Part shown: positions 10,399 to 20,736 of the stretch, piece after piece
How positions within the stretch are numbered: the first letter of the stretch is position 1
Layout of the letters: every line of letters starts with the position of its first letter
Assembly (NCBI RefSeq): GCF_004793635.1
Contig: NZ_SRXV01000001.1
Span: 1,054,501-1,118,500, forward strand
DNA from: Marinicauda pacifica
Lineage (GTDB): Bacteria > Pseudomonadota > Alphaproteobacteria > Caulobacterales > Maricaulaceae
Length of the DNA stretch: 64,000 bases
Direction of reading: 5' to 3'
Translations under genes and position numbers: made by a program
Notes under the pieces: model-generated
What the model was told of the DNA's origin: nothing
Databases searched by the model: none
Seen by the model: only the letters and a program-made list of their open reading frames with translations

Positions 10399-11796
10399 AT
10401 GAAATTTGAACGCGTCAATCCGGTGACTGGGCAAGTCGCCAGTCGTGCCGCCGCGATGACTGCCGCGGACGCGCGTGCGGTGGCCGACCGCGCACAGGCC
10501 GCCTTCCCTCTCTGGGCCGCCATGGGACCGAATGCCCGCCGTGCCGTTTTGATGAAGGCGGCCGAGGCTCTGGAAGCTCGCAAGGACGCGTTCGTCGAGG
10601 CCATGATGGGGGAAATTGGCGCGACCGCCGGCTGGGCCGGGTTCAACCTGATGCTCGCGGCGGGGATGGTGCGCGAGGCCGCCTCGATCACGACCCAGAT
10701 CGGCGGCGAGGTCATCCCGTCCGACAAGCCGGGCTGCCTGGCCATGGCGTTGCGCGAGCCGGTCGGGCCCATTCTCGGCATCGCGCCCTGGAACGCGCCG
10801 ATCATTCTCGGCGTCCGCGCGATCGCCGTTCCGCTAGCGTGCGGCAATTCTGTTGTCCTCAAGGCCTCCGAGACCTGTCCGCGGACCCACGAGCTGATCG
10901 TCGAAGCCTTTGCCGAGGCCGGCTTTCCTGAGGGAACGGTCAATGTCGTCACCAATGCTCCAGAGAATGCGGCCGAGATCGTCGGCGCCCTGATCGATCA
11001 TCCCGCCATCCGGCGGATCAATTTCACGGGATCGACGTCGGTCGGCCGTATCATCGCCAAGCGCGCGGCCGAACACCTCAAGCCCGTTCTTCTCGAACTC
11101 GGCGGCAAGGCGCCGCTGCTCGTTCTCGAGGATGCCGACCTTGACGAGGCCGTCAAGGCGGCCGCGTTCGGGGCCTTCATGAATCAAGGTCAGATCTGCA
11201 TGTCGACCGAGCGGATCATTGTCGTCGACGCCGTCGCCGACGAGTTCGCTTCGCGCTTTGCCGACAAGGCCAGGTCCATGGCCACCGGGGATCCGCGCGA
11301 GGGCAACACCCCGCTCGGCGCTGTGGTCGATCGCAAGACGGTCGATACGGTCAACAGCCTGATCTCCGACGCCGAGGGCAAGGGCGCCCGGATTCTGGCC
11401 GGCGGCAAGGCCGATAGCGTGCTGATGCCGGCCACGGTCGTCGACGGCGTGACCGACGCCATGAACCTCTACCGCGACGAGAGCTTCGGCCCCGTGGTCG
11501 GGATCATTCGCGCAAAGGACGAGGAGGACGCGATCCGCCTCGCCAACGATACCGAATACGGCCTGTCGGCCGCCGTCTTCACCCGCGACACGGCGCGCGG
11601 TCTGGGCGTCGCCCGGCGCATCCGGTCCGGCATCTGCCATGTCAACGGCCCCACGGTCCACGATGAACCGCAAATGCCCTTCGGCGGCGTCGGCGCGTCC
11701 GGCTACGGCCGGTTCGGCGGCAAGGCGGGCATCGCCGAATTTACCGAACTGCGCTGGATCACCATGGAAACACAACCGGGCCACTACCCGATCTGA
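10399..11796 (+). CDS. vdh: vanillin / 4-hydroxybenzaldehyde dehydrogenase
   Basis: This NAD(P)-dependent aldehyde dehydrogenase oxidises the aldehyde released by the Ech lyase, giving vanillate from vanillin and 4-hydroxybenzoate from 4-hydroxybenzaldehyde. The 465-residue protein has all catalytic residues of the superfamily: Asn132 in PWNAP, Lys155, Glu233 in LELGGKAP and nucleophile Cys267 in NQGQICMS. It resembles the Vdh/salicylaldehyde dehydrogenase branch. A GGGGAGGA ribosome site precedes the ATG. It is the first gene of the MarR-controlled cluster and sits 23 nt upstream of ech. Confidence 0.92.
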   Translation: MKFERVNPVTGQVASRAAAMTAADARAVADRAQAAFPLWAAMGPNARRAVLMKAAEALEARKDAFVEAMMGEIGATAGWAGFNLMLAAGMVREAASITTQIGGEVIPSDKPGCLAMALREPVGPILGIAPWNAPIILGVRAIAVPLACGNSVVLKASETCPRTHELIVEAFAEAGFPEGTVNVVTNAPENAAEIVGALIDHPAIRRINFTGSTSVGRIIAKRAAEHLKPVLLELGGKAPLLVLEDADLDEAVKAAAFGAFMNQGQICMSTERIIVVDAVADEFASRFADKARSMATGDPREGNTPLGAVVDRKTVDTVNSLISDAEGKGARILAGGKADSVLMPATVVDGVTDAMNLYRDESFGPVVGIIRAKDEEDAIRLANDTEYGLSAAVFTRDTARGLGVARRIRSGICHVNGPTVHDEPQMPFGGVGASGYGRFGGKAGIAEFTELRWITMETQPGHYPI

Positions 11797-11819
11797 ACAA
11801 CATTCGAGGACAAGAAAAA

Positions 11820-12683
11820 ATGACTGAGGCAAGAAAAGCCGATGCGGCTTCACAGCAAGCTGAAGCGGACACGGTCGCCTATGAGGTGAAGGGTCGGATC
11901 GCCTGGGTGAAGTTCAATCGCCCCGAGAAGCGCAACTGCATGAATCCGAAACTGAACCGGCAGATGCTGCGCGTGCTCGAAGAGCTGGAGTTCCGCGACG
12001 ATGTCGGCGTGCTCGTTCTGACCGGCGAGGGTAGCGCCTGGTCGGCCGGCATGGACCTGAAGGAGTATTTCCGCGAGACCGAGGCGCAGGGCCTGGGCGC
12101 GGTTCGCCGGACCCAGCGCGAAGCCTATGGCTGGTGGCGCCGGCTGCGCTGGTACCAGAAGCCGACCATCGCGATGGTCAATGGCTGGTGTTTCGGCGGC
12201 GGCTACGGCCCTCTCCTCGCCTGCGACCTGGCCTTCGCCGCCGAGGAAGCCCAGTTCGGCCTGTCGGAGATCAACTGGGGCATCCTGCCCGGCGGGGGCG
12301 CCACCAAGGTCGCGACCGAACTCCTGTCCTACCGCAACGCCATGTATCACGCGATGATGGGCGAGCCGATCGACGGCCGGAAGGCGGCCGAATGGGGTCT
12401 CGTCAACGAAGCTCATCCGCTCGAGACGCTGGAAAGCCGCGTGAGCGAGGTCGCCAACACCCTGCTCGGCAAGAATCCGGCCGCTCTCAAGGCCACCAAG
12501 GACGCGATCCGGCGCGTGCGCGAAATGACCTACGACAATGCCGAGGACTATCTCGTGCGCGCACAGGAGGCGGCCAACTCGTTTGACAGTGACGGCCGCA
12601 AGGAAGGGATTCGCCAGTTCATCGACGAGAAGGCCTACAAGCCCGGACTGGAGTCCTACGACGCCTCCCGGCAGAAGAAATAA
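11820..12683 (+). CDS. ech: hydroxycinnamoyl-CoA hydratase/lyase
   Basis: This crotonase-fold enzyme hydrates feruloyl-CoA or coumaroyl-CoA and splits the product to vanillin or 4-hydroxybenzaldehyde plus acetyl-CoA (FerB/HCHL). It is 287 residues. AGMDLKEYFRE near residue 77 and FGLSEINWGILPGGG with catalytic Glu150 match the HCHL subfamily closely, as does the NGWCFGGGYGP oxyanion segment. Position between vdh and a CoA ligase supports the call. The N-terminus has about 15 low-complexity residues that are probably disordered. Confidence 0.94.
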   Translation: MTEARKADAASQQAEADTVAYEVKGRIAWVKFNRPEKRNCMNPKLNRQMLRVLEELEFRDDVGVLVLTGEGSAWSAGMDLKEYFRETEAQGLGAVRRTQREAYGWWRRLRWYQKPTIAMVNGWCFGGGYGPLLACDLAFAAEEAQFGLSEINWGILPGGGATKVATELLSYRNAMYHAMMGEPIDGRKAAEWGLVNEAHPLETLESRVSEVANTLLGKNPAALKATKDAIRRVREMTYDNAEDYLVRAQEAANSFDSDGRKEGIRQFIDEKAYKPGLESYDASRQKK

Positions 12684-12692
12684 CGTCGGTTC

Positions 12693-14198
12693 ATGACCTC
12701 TGCGGCTGACTTCATCGCGCTGAATGCCCGTCTCCGTCCCGGGAAGCTGGCAGCCTGCGATCTCGCGAGCGGTCGCCGCTGGACCTATGCACAGCTCCAC
12801 CTGGCGGTCGGCCGGTTTGCCGCGGCCCTCGCGGCCCGCGGCGTCGGCCGGGATGAACGGGTTGCGGCAATCGCTGGAAATTGTGTGGATCTGGTGTTGC
12901 TGCACCATGCCTGCGCCCGGATCGGCGCGATCTACGTGCCGCTGAACTGGCGCCTGTCGCGGACCGAGCTGAGCTGGCTTCTCGACGATTGCGAGCCTGC
13001 GCTGGTCACCGGGGACGCCCGGCTCGACGCGGCGGAGATCGAGGGTCTGGCCCTTGACGAGCTTGCCGCCGAGGCCGCGCGCCTCGATCCCATGCCGGAC
13101 CGGCCGATCGACCCCGACACACCCTCGCTGATCCTCTACACGTCCGGCACGTCCGGACGGCCCAAGGGGGCGGTTCTCAACGAGCGCAATCTGGCCGAGA
13201 CCGCGATCAACTTTTCCCTGCTCGGACAGGTCACGCCGGACAGCGTCTTTCTGGCCGACGCTCCGATGTTCCATGTCATCGGCCTGGTCACCAATATCCG
13301 TCCGGCCTTCATGCGAGGCGGCACGGTCATGGTGTCCGACGGTTTCATTCCCGCGCGCACGCTCGACCGGCTGGGCGATCCGGCCATTGGCGCCACCCAT
13401 TATTTCTGCGTTCCTCAGATGGCCGCCGCCTTGCGCTCGGAGCCCGGCTTCGATCCGGCGCGGCTGTCGGGCCTGACGGCGCTGTTCACCGGCGGGGCGC
13501 CCCACCCGGCCGCCGATATCGCCGCCTGGCTGGACTTCGGCATTCCGGTCGCGGACGGGTTCGGCATGAGCGAGGCCGGCACGGTGTTCGGCATGCCCCT
13601 CGATCCGCAGCTCATCCGCGAGCGGGCCGGTTCGGCCGGTCTGGCCACGCCCCGCGTGCAGACCCGGATCGTGGACGAGTCAGGGCGCGAGTGCCCGCTC
13701 GGCGAGCCGGGGGAATTGCTGCTGCGCGGCGACAATATCGCGTCGGGCTACTGGCGCCGGCCCGAAGAGAGCCAGGCAGCATTCGTCGATGGCGGCTGGT
13801 TCAGGACCGGCGACATCGTGCGTACCGACCCCGAGGGCTATCACTGGCTGGTCGATCGCAAGAAAGACATGTTCATCTCCGGCGGCGAGAACGTCTACCC
13901 GGCCGAAGTGGAGGCGGCTCTGGCCGGACATCCGCTGGTCACCGAATGCGCGGTGATCGGAGTTCCCGACGCGCGATGGGGCGAAGTCGGGCATCTCTTC
14001 GTGGCGCTGGCCGGCGACGCTGCCGCCGACCGCGATGGCCAGACGGCCCGTGAGGAAATCCTGTCCTCGCTTTCGGCGGTCCTCGCAAAGTTCAAGATTC
14101 CCAAACATGTCAGCCTGGTCGACGCGCTCCCGCGCAACGGCGCCGGCAAGGTGCTGAAGGGCGAGCTACGGGCACTGGCGCGGATGGAAGACGCATAA
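12693..14198 (+). CDS. fcs: feruloyl/4-coumaroyl-CoA synthetase
   Basis: This AMP-forming acyl-CoA ligase is predicted to activate ferulate and p-coumarate for the Ech lyase. The 501-residue protein has the P-loop YTSGTSGRPKG at 149-159, the FGMSEAG motif, GWFRTGD, the hinge-region DRKKDMFISGGENVYP and the C-terminal catalytic lysine in GAGKVLKGEL. The sequence is of the medium/long-chain FadD-like class, so substrate choice comes from the operon and not from recognised pocket residues. It begins 9 nt after ech. In Sphingobium the equivalent FerA belongs to the ADP-forming class, so this cluster uses the Pseudomonas-like type. Confidence 0.88.
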   Translation: MTSAADFIALNARLRPGKLAACDLASGRRWTYAQLHLAVGRFAAALAARGVGRDERVAAIAGNCVDLVLLHHACARIGAIYVPLNWRLSRTELSWLLDDCEPALVTGDARLDAAEIEGLALDELAAEAARLDPMPDRPIDPDTPSLILYTSGTSGRPKGAVLNERNLAETAINFSLLGQVTPDSVFLADAPMFHVIGLVTNIRPAFMRGGTVMVSDGFIPARTLDRLGDPAIGATHYFCVPQMAAALRSEPGFDPARLSGLTALFTGGAPHPAADIAAWLDFGIPVADGFGMSEAGTVFGMPLDPQLIRERAGSAGLATPRVQTRIVDESGRECPLGEPGELLLRGDNIASGYWRRPEESQAAFVDGGWFRTGDIVRTDPEGYHWLVDRKKDMFISGGENVYPAEVEAALAGHPLVTECAVIGVPDARWGEVGHLFVALAGDAAADRDGQTAREEILSSLSAVLAKFKIPKHVSLVDALPRNGAGKVLKGELRALARMEDA

Positions 14199-14277
14199 GG
14201 CGGGCGCCTCCGGCAGCCCGCTAAAGAATAATCACCCGGAAAGCGGAGAACCGCACGGGGCTCAAGGGGAGGAAGAC

Positions 14278-15582
14278 ATGAGTCAGCAACCAGGCGAGAT
14301 CCTCGCCCAGTCCCGCATGGGCACGATGCAGATTGTGGCCGTGGCCCTCTGCGTCCTGCTCAATGCCCTCGACGGATTTGATGTGCTGTCGATCAGCTTC
14401 GCAGCACCCGGCATCGCCGAGGAGTGGAACATCACTCGCGGCGCCCTCGGCGTCGTCCTGTCGATGGAGCTGATCGGCATGGCGGTCGGCTCGGTCCTGC
14501 TGGGCCGGACCGCCGATCTGATCGGCCGGCGTCCGACCATCCAGCTCTGCCTGATCGTGATGGTCGCCGGCATGTTCCTGGTCCCCTTCGCCAACGGTCT
14601 GACCGAATTGTCCGCCTACCGCCTGATGACCGGACTCGGCATTGGCGGCATGCTGGCCAGCATCAACGCGATGGCTGCCGAGTATTCCAATGCGCGCTGG
14701 CGCACGCTCGCCGTCACGGTGATGGCCGCCGGTTATCCGCTGGGCGCCATTGTCGGCGGGTCGATCTCTTCGGTCCTGCTGGCCCAATTTGACTGGCGAG
14801 CGATCTTCTTCTTCGGCGGCGCGGTCACCGCGCTCTTCCTTCCGCTGGTGTCGATGCTCTTGCCGGAGTCGATCGAATATCTCGACCGGCGGCGCCCGAG
14901 CGGAGCGCTCGAACGGATCAACAAGACACTCACCCGGATGGGCCACGCCACCGTCTCGCGCCTGGCCGACATCCCCGAGAGCACGGACGCGAAGGGCTTC
15001 AGGCAGCTTTTCAGCCCGGCGCTCGCACGCATCACCGTGCTGCTCACGGTGGCCTATTTCGCCCACATCATGACCTTCTATTTCATCCTGAAATGGATCC
15101 CGAAAATCGTCGTCGATCTGGGCTATGCGCCCTCCCTCGCGGGAGGCGTTCTGGTCGCCGCGAACATTGGCGGCATGGCAGGCTCACTCCTGCTCGGCCT
15201 GCTTTCGGTGCGGTTCAACACGCGCTGGCTCGTGATCGGTGCGCTCGGCCTCGCCTTCGTCACGGTGACCTATTTCGGCCTCGGACAGGCCACGCTGGGC
15301 CAGCTGGCGCTGGTATCGGCGGTCGCCGGATTCTGCACCAACTCGGCCGTCGTGGGTCTCTACGCGCTCTTCGTCCAGTCCTTCCCGACCGAGGTGCGCG
15401 CGAGCGGGACGGGATTTGCCATCGGCATGGGCCGCGGGGGCGCCGCCCTCGGGCCGATCCTGGCCGGCTTCCTGTTCGAGACGGGATTCGGATTGTCGAC
15501 CGTCGCGCTCATCATGGCGAGCGGATCGCTGGTCGCCATGGTGGCGCTGCTCATGCTCGGACGCCCGAGAGCCGCGGCGTGA
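14278..15582 (+). CDS. MFS transporter, aromatic acid:H+ symporter type
   Basis: This 434-residue inner-membrane protein has twelve predicted helices and the AAHS signature DGFDVLSISFAAPGIAEEW in helix 1. The loop after helix 2 reads GRTADLIGRRP, the MFS motif A. AAHS members (PcaK, BenK, VanK) import aromatic acids with protons. In this cluster the likely substrates are ferulate and p-coumarate, or vanillate and 4-hydroxybenzoate. It lies 79 nt after fcs with its own GGGGAGGA ribosome site. Confidence 0.87.
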   Translation: MSQQPGEILAQSRMGTMQIVAVALCVLLNALDGFDVLSISFAAPGIAEEWNITRGALGVVLSMELIGMAVGSVLLGRTADLIGRRPTIQLCLIVMVAGMFLVPFANGLTELSAYRLMTGLGIGGMLASINAMAAEYSNARWRTLAVTVMAAGYPLGAIVGGSISSVLLAQFDWRAIFFFGGAVTALFLPLVSMLLPESIEYLDRRRPSGALERINKTLTRMGHATVSRLADIPESTDAKGFRQLFSPALARITVLLTVAYFAHIMTFYFILKWIPKIVVDLGYAPSLAGGVLVAANIGGMAGSLLLGLLSVRFNTRWLVIGALGLAFVTVTYFGLGQATLGQLALVSAVAGFCTNSAVVGLYALFVQSFPTEVRASGTGFAIGMGRGGAALGPILAGFLFETGFGLSTVALIMASGSLVAMVALLMLGRPRAAA

Positions 15583-15697
15583 CCGGGAAGCGGGACGCGC
15601 TGCCCGGCCCTGCCAGGCATGGCGGACCGGGTCTGGATCGGCCCGGGTGTTGCAAGCGTGCACCAGCCCCGGCGCTTCCAGAAGGCATCTCAATATC

Positions 15698-15735
15698 ACT
15701 ATATACGATAGCTTTTAATTGCTATAACTTATAGC
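15698..15735. promoter_or_regulatory. two MarR-type operators upstream of the TonB receptor
   Basis: ACTAT-N5-ATAGC (15698-15712) and GCTAT-N5-ATAGC (15721-15735) are centred 23 bp apart, about two helical turns. Both continue into the same CTTTTA flank, as does the reverse complement of the vdh site (CTTTTT). Each contains a TATAwx -10-like hexamer. They imply that the receptor gene is a second target of the MarR regulator. Confidence 0.6.
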
Positions 15736-15801
15736 TTTTAGTGCAAGCATAGCCTGCAATAATCCGGCAAAGACCGGTCAGGCTTAAAAGGGGAGGAGAA
15801 C

Positions 15802-18168
15802 ATGGTCCGCAAGGGTCACGGAGCGTTCACGCTCGCAGGACGCGCATGTCCTAAACTCGTATTACTCACAACAGTGGCCTGTCTCGCGGCCCCGGCCTGG
15901 GCTCAGGACGTGCCGTCGGACACACCGACAGACACGCAGGTGGCCCGGCAGGACACCATCCTGGTGACCGCACGCCGCCGCGAAGAGAGCATGCAGGATG
16001 TCCCGGTCTCGGTGACCGCAGTCTCGGCCGATGACCTGGAGCGCCAGGGCATCACCAATACCGTCGAACTCGACCAGATCGTGCCGAACCTGCAATTTGC
16101 CACCTACGGCACGCTGACCGGCAACAACTCGGCCGCTCAGGTCTTCATCCGCGGCATCGGCCAGACCGACGCCACCCCCGCCGTCGATCCCGGCGTGGGC
16201 ATCTATATCGACGAAGTCTATATGGGCCGCTCGGTGGGCGGCGCGATGGACTTCCGCGACATCGCCAGCGTTCAGGTGCTGCGCGGTCCGCAGGGCACGC
16301 TCTTCGGCCGGAACACGATCGGTGGCGCGGTCCTGATGAGCACCAACGAGCCGGGCGCGGGCAACACGCTTCGTCTCGGCGTCGGTGAGGACAATCTCTA
16401 CGAGGGCTTCATCGCTCTGGACGTGCCGATCAGCGAGGAACTCGAGGGCCGCGTCTCCTTCGGTGCGCGCCAGCGCGACGGCTATGTCACCCGGGCTTTT
16501 GACGGCGTCGATCTGGGCAATGAAGACACCTGGACCGCTCAGGGCACGGTGCGCTGGGAACCCTCGCCGGATGTCAGCTTCCTCCTGCGCGGCGATTATT
16601 CCAAGGAAGACGAGAACGGCTCGCCCTTCGTGTTCGTCGAGATCAATGAGAGCCAGCTCTTTCCGATCATCGGCAGCGTGGTCGGCGGCTGCCCGGGGGC
16701 CAGCTTCCCGCCACCGACCCCTGTCCCGATGATCGACGATCCGCGCTGCGCGAACGATTTCCAGGAAATGGGTCCGTTCACCAATGGCGGCACCTATCCC
16801 GCCTCCAGTACGCTGGAAAATGGCGGACTTGCGCTGACCGCGGAATGGGACGTGTCCGACACGCTGACCCTGAAGTCGATCACGTCGGCACGCACGCTGG
16901 AATGGACCGGGTCGCGCGATGCGGACAACACGCCCCTGCTCGTCCTGCACACCAATTACGACAGTGAAAGCGAGCAGTTCAGCCAGGAATTCCAGACGCT
17001 GTTCGATCTCGGCTCCGTCACCGGCGTCGCGGGCGTCTACTATTTCGACGAGAGCTCCTACGACCGGCTCATCGTCCCGCTCGGCACGCCGGGCACCTCC
17101 TACGACACCCAGCGCGTCAATCTGGGCACCGAGGCCTGGGCCGCCTTCACCGACTGGACGTGGGACATCTCCGATGCGCTGAGCGTCGGCGGCGGCCTGC
17201 GCTATACCGAGGAGGACAAGACGATCCAGGGTTCGCTGTTCAACGTCGCCGGCGTGAACAGCCCGGAGCCGCCCATCCCGAGCACGCTCTGCCCGTTCGG
17301 CGGACCGCCGCCGACCCAGGTCGGCTGCCTCTTCATCTCCGACGACGAGTTCACCCAGAGCTTCTCCTCGCTCACAGGGTCGGCCAGCATCCAGTATCGC
17401 TGGACCGACACTTTCATGACCTATTTCCGCTTTGCCCAGGGCTTCAAGAGCGGTGGCTTCAACCAGCGCTACAACGCGGCGACGCCAGGCAATGTCCCGA
17501 TCGCGTTCGACGAGGAAACGGCGGAATCCTTCGAGATCGGCTTCAAGGCCAATCCGGCGCGCGGCATGCGCCTGAACGGCGCGATCTTCACCACGAAGTA
17601 TGACGATATCCAGCTCACCTACCGGCTGGGCGTGGTGCCGTTGCTGTTCAATGCCGGTGAAGCGACCATCGAGGGTGCGGAGCTGGAATGGACCTGGTCT
17701 CCGACCGCGGACCTGATGCTCGACGCCAGCATGGGCTATCTGGATGCCGGCTATGACAGCATCAACGACCCGACCGTTGGCGGAACCAATCCGACCGCCG
17801 TCGCCACACTGGACAGCAAGCTGCCCTTCGTGCCCGACTGGACCTGGCATGTCGGGGCGTCCTACACCTTCCACCCGACGCCCGATTTCGAGCTGATCCC
17901 GCGGATTGATGTCAGCTTCACCGACGCCATCTTCTTCGATGCCGGCAATTCGACGAATATCGCGGCCGATGAAGTCACGCTGGTGAACGGGTCGCTTACT
18001 CTTGTGAGCCTCGGCAGCGACTGGCGGCTGGCGCTGCACGGTCACAACCTGACGGATGAACTCTATCCGGTGGCGGGTACGTCCTCGACCACGACGTCGT
18101 CAGGCTATGCCGAGGTCATCAACGCCCGTCCGAGAAACTTCACGCTGAGCTTCACGCTCGACTTCTAG
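15802..18168 (+). CDS. TonB-dependent outer-membrane receptor
   Basis: This 788-residue protein has a signal peptide ending near AAPAWAQ, a plug domain beginning at DTILVTARRREESMQDVPVS, the plug signature VLRGPQGTLFGRNTIGGAV and a C-terminal barrel ending in FTLDF with the terminal aromatic residue needed for BamA insertion. It belongs to the large iron-complex receptor family that alphaproteobacteria also use for organic substrates. Its MarR-type operators match those of vdh, so I infer that it imports hydroxycinnamates or lignin dimers and not a siderophore. A GGGGAGGAG ribosome site precedes the ATG. Confidence 0.9.
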   Translation: MVRKGHGAFTLAGRACPKLVLLTTVACLAAPAWAQDVPSDTPTDTQVARQDTILVTARRREESMQDVPVSVTAVSADDLERQGITNTVELDQIVPNLQFATYGTLTGNNSAAQVFIRGIGQTDATPAVDPGVGIYIDEVYMGRSVGGAMDFRDIASVQVLRGPQGTLFGRNTIGGAVLMSTNEPGAGNTLRLGVGEDNLYEGFIALDVPISEELEGRVSFGARQRDGYVTRAFDGVDLGNEDTWTAQGTVRWEPSPDVSFLLRGDYSKEDENGSPFVFVEINESQLFPIIGSVVGGCPGASFPPPTPVPMIDDPRCANDFQEMGPFTNGGTYPASSTLENGGLALTAEWDVSDTLTLKSITSARTLEWTGSRDADNTPLLVLHTNYDSESEQFSQEFQTLFDLGSVTGVAGVYYFDESSYDRLIVPLGTPGTSYDTQRVNLGTEAWAAFTDWTWDISDALSVGGGLRYTEEDKTIQGSLFNVAGVNSPEPPIPSTLCPFGGPPPTQVGCLFISDDEFTQSFSSLTGSASIQYRWTDTFMTYFRFAQGFKSGGFNQRYNAATPGNVPIAFDEETAESFEIGFKANPARGMRLNGAIFTTKYDDIQLTYRLGVVPLLFNAGEATIEGAELEWTWSPTADLMLDASMGYLDAGYDSINDPTVGGTNPTAVATLDSKLPFVPDWTWHVGASYTFHPTPDFELIPRIDVSFTDAIFFDAGNSTNIAADEVTLVNGSLTLVSLGSDWRLALHGHNLTDELYPVAGTSSTTTSSGYAEVINARPRNFTLSFTLDF

Positions 18169-18195
18169 CGTTACGGACAGGCACCGGAACAGGCG

Positions 18196-18227
18196 AAGGC
18201 CGGCCGCACCCCGCGGCCGGCCTTTTT
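18196..18227 (+). terminator. rho-independent terminator of the receptor gene
   Basis: GGCCGGCCGC (18198-18207) pairs with GCGGCCGGCC (18213-18222) around a 5-nt loop and is followed by five T residues. It closes the ferulate cluster before the convergent purU gene. Confidence 0.85.
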
Positions 18228-18234
18228 CCGGCGC

Positions 18235-19098
18235 TCAGGTCTGAAACACGACCGTCTTGCAGCCATTCATGAGGATACGGTTCTCCAGATGATGAGCGAC
18301 GGCGCGCGCCAGCACACGGCGCTCTATGTCGCGGCCCTTGCGGATCAGCGCCTCCGGGGAGTCGGCATGGGTGATCGGCTCCACGTCCTGGACGATGATC
18401 GGGCCCTCATCGAGGTCCGACGTCACGTAGTGGGCTGTCGCCCCGATCATTTTGACGCCGCGCTCGTGGGCCTGGTGGTAGGGCCGGGCGCCCTTGAATC
18501 CGGGCAGGAAGGAATGATGGATATTGATGCAGCGCCCGTGCAGATGGTCGGCCATGTCCTGCGACAGGATCTGCATGTAGCGCGCCAGCACGACCAGCTC
18601 TGCCGAGGTCTCCTCGATGATGGCCTTGATGCGCGCTTCCTGCTCGGAACGCGTCTGCGGCGTGACGGGAAGATAGTGATACGGAATATCGCCGATCAGG
18701 GTGAGGTTCAGCGCCTCTTTCGGGTGATTGGAGACAATCCCCACCACGTCCATCTTCAGCTCGCCGATCCGGTTGCGGTACAGCAGGTCGCCCAGACAAT
18801 GGTCGAACTTGGACACCAGAAGGAGCACGCGCTGGCGGCGTGCCGTGTCGCGCAGCGTCCAGGTGAAGCCGCTGGCTTCCGCGGCCATTGCATGCAAACC
18901 CGCGTCGATCGTATCGGCAGCGCCGCGTCCCGCCTCCACGCGAAATTCCACGCGCATGAAGAAGCGCCGGGTTTCGAGATCGTCGAACTGCTGGGCCTCG
19001 ATGACATTGCCGCCGCTGGAAAAGATGAGCCCGGCAACGCCGGCCACGATACCCGGCCGGTCGTCGCACGAAAGCGTCAGAACGTAGGTCTCGGTCAT
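18235..19098 (-). CDS. purU: formyltetrahydrofolate deformylase
   Basis: This enzyme hydrolyses 10-formyl-tetrahydrofolate to formate and free tetrahydrofolate. The 287-residue protein has an N-terminal ACT domain (YVLTLSCDDRPGIVAGVAGL) and a C-terminal formyltransferase domain with the catalytic INIHHSFLPGFKGARPYHQA and ATAHYVTSDLDEGPII motifs. The ATG at 19098 is preferred over 19158 because a GGGGA site lies about 9 nt before it and the ACT domain then begins normally. It is divergent from ligM and shares its operator sequence, so I infer that it recycles the folate loaded with the vanillate methyl group. Confidence 0.93.
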   Translation of the reverse strand: MTETYVLTLSCDDRPGIVAGVAGLIFSSGGNVIEAQQFDDLETRRFFMRVEFRVEAGRGAADTIDAGLHAMAAEASGFTWTLRDTARRQRVLLLVSKFDHCLGDLLYRNRIGELKMDVVGIVSNHPKEALNLTLIGDIPYHYLPVTPQTRSEQEARIKAIIEETSAELVVLARYMQILSQDMADHLHGRCINIHHSFLPGFKGARPYHQAHERGVKMIGATAHYVTSDLDEGPIIVQDVEPITHADSPEALIRKGRDIERRVLARAVAHHLENRILMNGCKTVVFQT

Positions 19099-19163
19099 AC
19101 GGTCGTTCCCCGCTACCGCCGGAAACCGCTTCCGGCACTCCGAGCCCATTAGCCGCATTCCAA

Positions 19164-19227
19164 ATTGTATGCAATATACAACGTTTTTCGCTTGCCCTCC
19201 TCCCCTTGCGATAATATTGCATACAAT
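19164..19227. promoter_or_regulatory. mirror-image operator/promoter pair for purU and ligM
   Basis: The 14-mer ATATTGCATACAAT is found on the plus strand at 19214-19227, facing ligM, and on the minus strand at 19177-19164, facing purU. The inner 12-mer differs by one substitution from the FCD-GntR-type palindrome ATTGTATACAAT. Copies are centred 50 bp apart, near five helical turns. The left copy also forms TTGTAT-N5-ATACAA (19165-19181). TACAAT in each copy could be the -10 hexamer of the gene it faces. Confidence 0.65.
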
Positions 19228-19232
19228 AATGA

Positions 19233-20651
<1,419 letters not shown>

Positions 20652-20736
20652 TCCGCGCCAACCGGCGCTTCGCCGGCCTTCGGCCCGGCGCGAGGCGCGC
20701 CCCGACATGCGCCCCCTGGCACGGGAGATAACGACC

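Noticed and set aside
7683..18045. Long open frames on the minus strand opposite lysR, ech-fcs and the TonB receptor, for example 435, 551 and 727 codons
   Set aside because: They lie opposite clearly recognisable genes, have no domain motifs and very high Arg/Ala/Gly content, as expected from antisense reading of GC-rich codons.
18235..19098. purU as the ligH formyl-THF synthetase of the Sphingobium cluster
   Set aside because: The protein has the ACT plus formyltransferase layout of PurU and is half the length of a formyl-THF synthetase.
20652..20736. SAM or SAH riboswitch before metF
   Set aside because: The 85-nt gap has no recognisable conserved core or pairing pattern, and the context is catabolic.
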